Origin: Sphingomonas sp.
Lineage (GTDB): Bacteria > Pseudomonadota > Alphaproteobacteria > Sphingomonadales > Sphingomonadaceae
DNA: 7,179 nt
NCBI GenBank assembly: GCA_019747165.1
Contig: JAIERC010000445.1
Location: forward strand, 1-7,179
Direction of reading: 5' to 3'
The notes under the pieces were generated by a model. That model ran no database searches. It was given only the letters and a program-made list of their open reading frames with translations, and was not told the origin of the DNA. The position numbers and the translations under genes are program-made. Positions 5,095 to 7,179 of this stretch are shown here, piece by piece; position 1 is the stretch's first letter; each line of letters starts with the position of its first letter.

Positions 5095-6165
5095 CTACCG
5101 GGTGAAGGCCAGACCGATCCGGGCATGCGTATCGACGCGGTTAAAATCGGTGAGCGCCTCGCCATAGCCGTGAAAAGCCTGACCAAAGAGGTAGATCCCG
5201 ACATCACCGACGCCGAACCGCTTGATGGGATAGGAGGCGAACAATTCGGCCGATCCAAGCCGCGTCACGGGGTTACCGCGCGCCAACACTGCCAGTTTGA
5301 TCCCGTCGCGCTGCTCAACCGACACGCCAAGCGCGCCATAGCCGTAAAATCGCTCGATGCTATCGGCTAGGCCCTGGTTGCCGACATAGAACCAGCCTTG
5401 TGGCGTGATATCGAGCCGCCAATCGCGCCCTAACGCGACGCTCTGATTGGCGCGCAAATAGAAGCGATTGATATCAACCGAGTTGGTCACCCCGCCACCG
5501 TTGGAATCGTGCCGATAGCCAATCGCCAGCCGCGTGCTGTCGCCAACCGGCACATCGATAAAGGCTTCAGGACTATAGGTGGTCGCCCGAATCGGCCCGG
5601 ATGGCTGGTCGAGCGCCCAGAAGATCGTCTGGGTATAGGCGACCTTGATATAGGACGCCGGCCCGGTGCTGGCGAAGGGCTGGAGCGCAAAGCTCAGCTG
5701 CACCTTGGCACCGGCATCGCCCGTGCCGATCACGCCATAGGTCGGTTCGAACGGACTGAATCGCGCCAGAAAGCCGCTCGCCGTGCCGCGCGCGCTGGTC
5801 GTGACATCCTCTCCCTGGGTTGAAGTGGGGGTTGATGCCTGGGCGACGAGGCTCCGGGGGGCGGCTGGCCGCGCGACCGGGGCCAAACGATAGCGGAGCC
5901 GAGCAAAGCCGCCCGGCGCCACGGGGGCGGTATCGGCGGTCGATCGGATGAGTTCAATCGTCAGCGCTGTGCCATCGCGGGCGATGGTCTGAATGGTCGC
6001 CGGTGCCTCTACCGCAGCAGGCACTATACCCTCATTGATCAGAAACACATCAACGCCACTCAGCGCGCTTGCGGCTGAGGCAGGCGGCTCGACCAACGGT
6101 CGCAGTTGCGCAAAGGCGGGGCTGCTCGCCGCGATCAGCGGCAGTGCAAAGAAGAAATATCGCAT
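5095..6165 (-). CDS. pldA: Outer membrane phospholipase A with N-terminal extension
   Basis: OMPLA is a Ca2+-dependent outer-membrane enzyme that removes acyl chains from misplaced phospholipids and keeps the membrane asymmetric. The 356-residue protein has a signal peptide (MRYFFFALPLIAASSPAFA, cleavage before Gln20). The catalytic triad is visible: His219 and Ser221 in YRHDSNGG and Asn233 in INRFYLR, with the same spacing as E. coli His142, Ser144 and Asn156. Barrel strands continue through PQGWFYVGNQG, AELFASYPIKRFGV and FHGYGEALTDFNRVD to a C-terminal aromatic-containing strand (IGLAFTR). Residues about 20-130 form an extra region before the barrel, with an Ig-like beta-rich part and an Ala/Thr/Ser-rich linker; E. 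coli PldA lacks it. The ATG at 6165 is preceded by AGGAAAGG; the GTG at 6171 overlaps that site and is rejected. The gene is divergent from hisN. Confidence 0.93.
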   Translation of the reverse strand: MRYFFFALPLIAASSPAFAQLRPLVEPPASAASALSGVDVFLINEGIVPAAVEAPATIQTIARDGTALTIELIRSTADTAPVAPGGFARLRYRLAPVARPAAPRSLVAQASTPTSTQGEDVTTSARGTASGFLARFSPFEPTYGVIGTGDAGAKVQLSFALQPFASTGPASYIKVAYTQTIFWALDQPSGPIRATTYSPEAFIDVPVGDSTRLAIGYRHDSNGGGVTNSVDINRFYLRANQSVALGRDWRLDITPQGWFYVGNQGLADSIERFYGYGALGVSVEQRDGIKLAVLARGNPVTRLGSAELFASYPIKRFGVGDVGIYLFGQAFHGYGEALTDFNRVDTHARIGLAFTR

Positions 6166-6170
6166 CAGCA

Positions 6171-6178
6171 CCTTTCCT
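6171..6178 (-). promoter_or_regulatory. Ribosome binding site that fixes the pldA start
   Basis: On the - strand AGGAAAGG ends five bases before the ATG at 6165. It rules out the in-frame GTG at 6171, which lies inside it. Confidence 0.7.
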
Positions 6179-6237
6179 GTCAGTCGAATGTAACAAAATG
6201 GAGTCGCTATTCGTGCTGGTCGCCGCCCAGCCAGCGC

Positions 6238-6243
6238 GATACT
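6238..6243 (+). promoter_or_regulatory. Possible -10 element giving a leaderless hisN transcript
   Basis: GATACT lies eight bases before the hisN ATG, so transcription from it would begin at or within a few bases of the start codon. No good -35 hexamer is found at the usual distance. The only Shine-Dalgarno-like bases, AGAGG at 6247-6251, abut the ATG without a spacer. Confidence 0.3.
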
Positions 6244-6251
6244 AGCAGAGG

Positions 6252-7052
6252 ATGCGCGTCACCCCAGCCGATATCGCCCTAGCCGAACGCCTCGCCGATG
6301 CCGCCGGGGCAGCGATCCGCCCCTATTTCCGTCACCCGCATGGGCTGGAGACCAAGGCGGATCATTCACCCGTAACCTTGGCCGATCGCGAAGCGGAAGC
6401 GGCGATGCGTACGCTGATTGAACAGGCCTTTCCCGATGACGCGATAATCGGCGAGGAATATGGCACCAAAGACGGCAGCAGCGGCCGTGCCTGGGTGCTC
6501 GACCCGGTCGACGGCACCCGCGCCTTTGTTTCCGGCAGGCCGATTTTTGGCACCCTGATTGGCCTGATGATCGAAGGCTGGCCGATGCTGGGCATCATCG
6601 ATCAGCCGATCCTGCAGGAACGCTGGCTTGGTGTTATCGGGCAGCCGACCATGTTCAACGGCATACCGACTCGAACTCGCCTATGCCCGGCGCTTGAAGG
6701 CGCGGCGCTTGCCACCACCAGCCCGCACGCTTTTGACGACCATCAGGCCGATCATTTCGTGGCGCTTGCCCGTGCTGCCGCCGGGGGCAAGATGCGGCAG
6801 GGGCCGATCTATGGCGGTGATTGCTATAATTATGGCTGCCTTGCCTCGGGCCAGCTCGATATCGTTGTCGAGGCAGGCTTAAAGATCCACGATTTCGCCG
6901 CGCTGGTCCCGGTCGTCGAGGGCGCGGGCGGGCGGATGTGTGATTGGGCTGGCGATCCGCTGACCGCCGATAGCACGGGCGAGGTCATCGCTGCTGGCGA
7001 TCCCGCGCGAATCGAGGAGATCGTCGAAATGCTTGGCTGTCACGGGCATTGA
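6252..7052 (+). CDS. hisN: Histidinol-phosphatase, inositol monophosphatase family
   Basis: HisN removes phosphate from L-histidinol phosphate in histidine synthesis, in the cytoplasm, using Mg2+. The 266-residue product has the full set of IMPase metal motifs: Asp45 in TLADREAE, Glu68-Glu69 in IGEEYG, DPVDGT (84-89) and Asp214 in KIHDFAAL. The region from GGDCYNYGCLASGQLDIVVE (188-207) through VPVVEGAGG is typical of HisN proteins rather than general inositol monophosphatases. The N-terminal helix (ALAERLADAAGAAIRPYFR) is also usual for the subfamily and supports the ATG at 6252. That ATG has AGAGG directly against it with no spacer, an odd arrangement. Other IMPase substrates cannot be excluded from sequence alone. 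A HAD hydrolase gene follows after six bases in the same frame. Confidence 0.9.
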   Translation: MRVTPADIALAERLADAAGAAIRPYFRHPHGLETKADHSPVTLADREAEAAMRTLIEQAFPDDAIIGEEYGTKDGSSGRAWVLDPVDGTRAFVSGRPIFGTLIGLMIEGWPMLGIIDQPILQERWLGVIGQPTMFNGIPTRTRLCPALEGAALATTSPHAFDDHQADHFVALARAAAGGKMRQGPIYGGDCYNYGCLASGQLDIVVEAGLKIHDFAALVPVVEGAGGRMCDWAGDPLTADSTGEVIAAGDPARIEEIVEMLGCHGH

Positions 7053-7058
7053 GTTGTC

Positions 7059-7179
7059 GTGATTCGCGCGGTGTTCCTCGACGTTGGCGAAACCCTGGTC
7101 GATGAGACGCGGCAATGGTCGCTCTGGGCCGATTGGATCGGCGTGCCGCGCGCCACGTTTCTGGCGGCCTTTCAGGACA
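7059..7179 (+). CDS. HAD-family hydrolase, N-terminal fragment (cut by window end)
   Basis: A GTG at 7059 opens a frame reading MIRAVFLDVGETLVDETRQW and running to the right edge (40 codons seen). The first strand and motif I of the HAD superfamily are clear: FLDVGETL supplies the nucleophile Asp8, while the usual second Asp of DxDxT is Gly10, as in many DxGxT-type members. The segment that follows (SLWADWIGVPRATFLAAFQD) begins the helical cap. Most HAD proteins are phosphatases, but the substrate cannot be told. The start lies six bases after the hisN stop and in the same frame, so the genes are probably co-transcribed. No ATG or clear Shine-Dalgarno precedes it; GTG is the only start that retains the first beta strand. 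Confidence 0.8.
   Translation, partial: MIRAVFLDVGETLVDETRQWSLWADWIGVPRATFLAAFQD

Noticed and set aside
6166..6171. GTG at 6171 as pldA start
   Set aside because: It lies in the AGGAAAGG ribosome binding site; the ATG at 6165 begins a normal signal peptide at good spacing.

Overview
The window looks like chromosome from an alphaproteobacterium, most likely a sphingomonad (order Sphingomonadales). The evidence is high G+C coding sequence, a Dps gene behind an EcfG-type (general stress response) promoter, and several proteins of familiar sphingomonad type: a degenerate TMEM165/GDT1 protein, a PhnA-domain protein without zinc ribbon, and a PldA with an extra N-terminal domain. The taxonomic call is inferred from protein character, not from a marker gene. 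No tRNA, rRNA, insertion sequence, CRISPR array or attachment site was seen. Nearly all the DNA is ordinary chromosomal coding sequence; the main gene-poor stretch is 2694-3273.

Layout: 1-184 is the 3' end of an unidentified + strand gene, followed closely by a GDT1-type membrane cation transporter (195-758) and dps (873-1367), which has its own stress promoter. Convergent to dps, on the - strand, is a compact three-gene cluster read 2693 to 1372: a 40-residue lysine-rich protein, a PhnA/YjdM-domain protein and a membrane-anchored calcineurin-like phosphoesterase. Upstream of it on the same strand, 2824-3151 holds one or two tiny hydrophobic membrane-peptide genes behind a near-perfect sigma-54 (RpoN) promoter, with an A+T-rich stretch further upstream.

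Next on the - strand, read 6165 to 3274, come an outer-membrane phospholipase A (pldA), an exported peroxiredoxin of the AhpC/TSA (Bcp-like) type, and a diguanylate cyclase lacking the inhibitory I-site. A short divergent region separates pldA from hisN (6252-7052, histidinol-phosphatase of the inositol monophosphatase family). A HAD-family hydrolase (7059 onward) follows hisN and is cut off by the window edge.

Functionally the region leans toward stress and envelope physiology: Dps (DNA and iron protection), an exported peroxiredoxin, an outer-membrane phospholipase, a c-di-GMP synthase, a cation transporter and sigma-54-linked membrane peptides. HisN is the one clear biosynthetic gene. The least described element is the sigma-54 promoter with its tiny membrane-protein genes.
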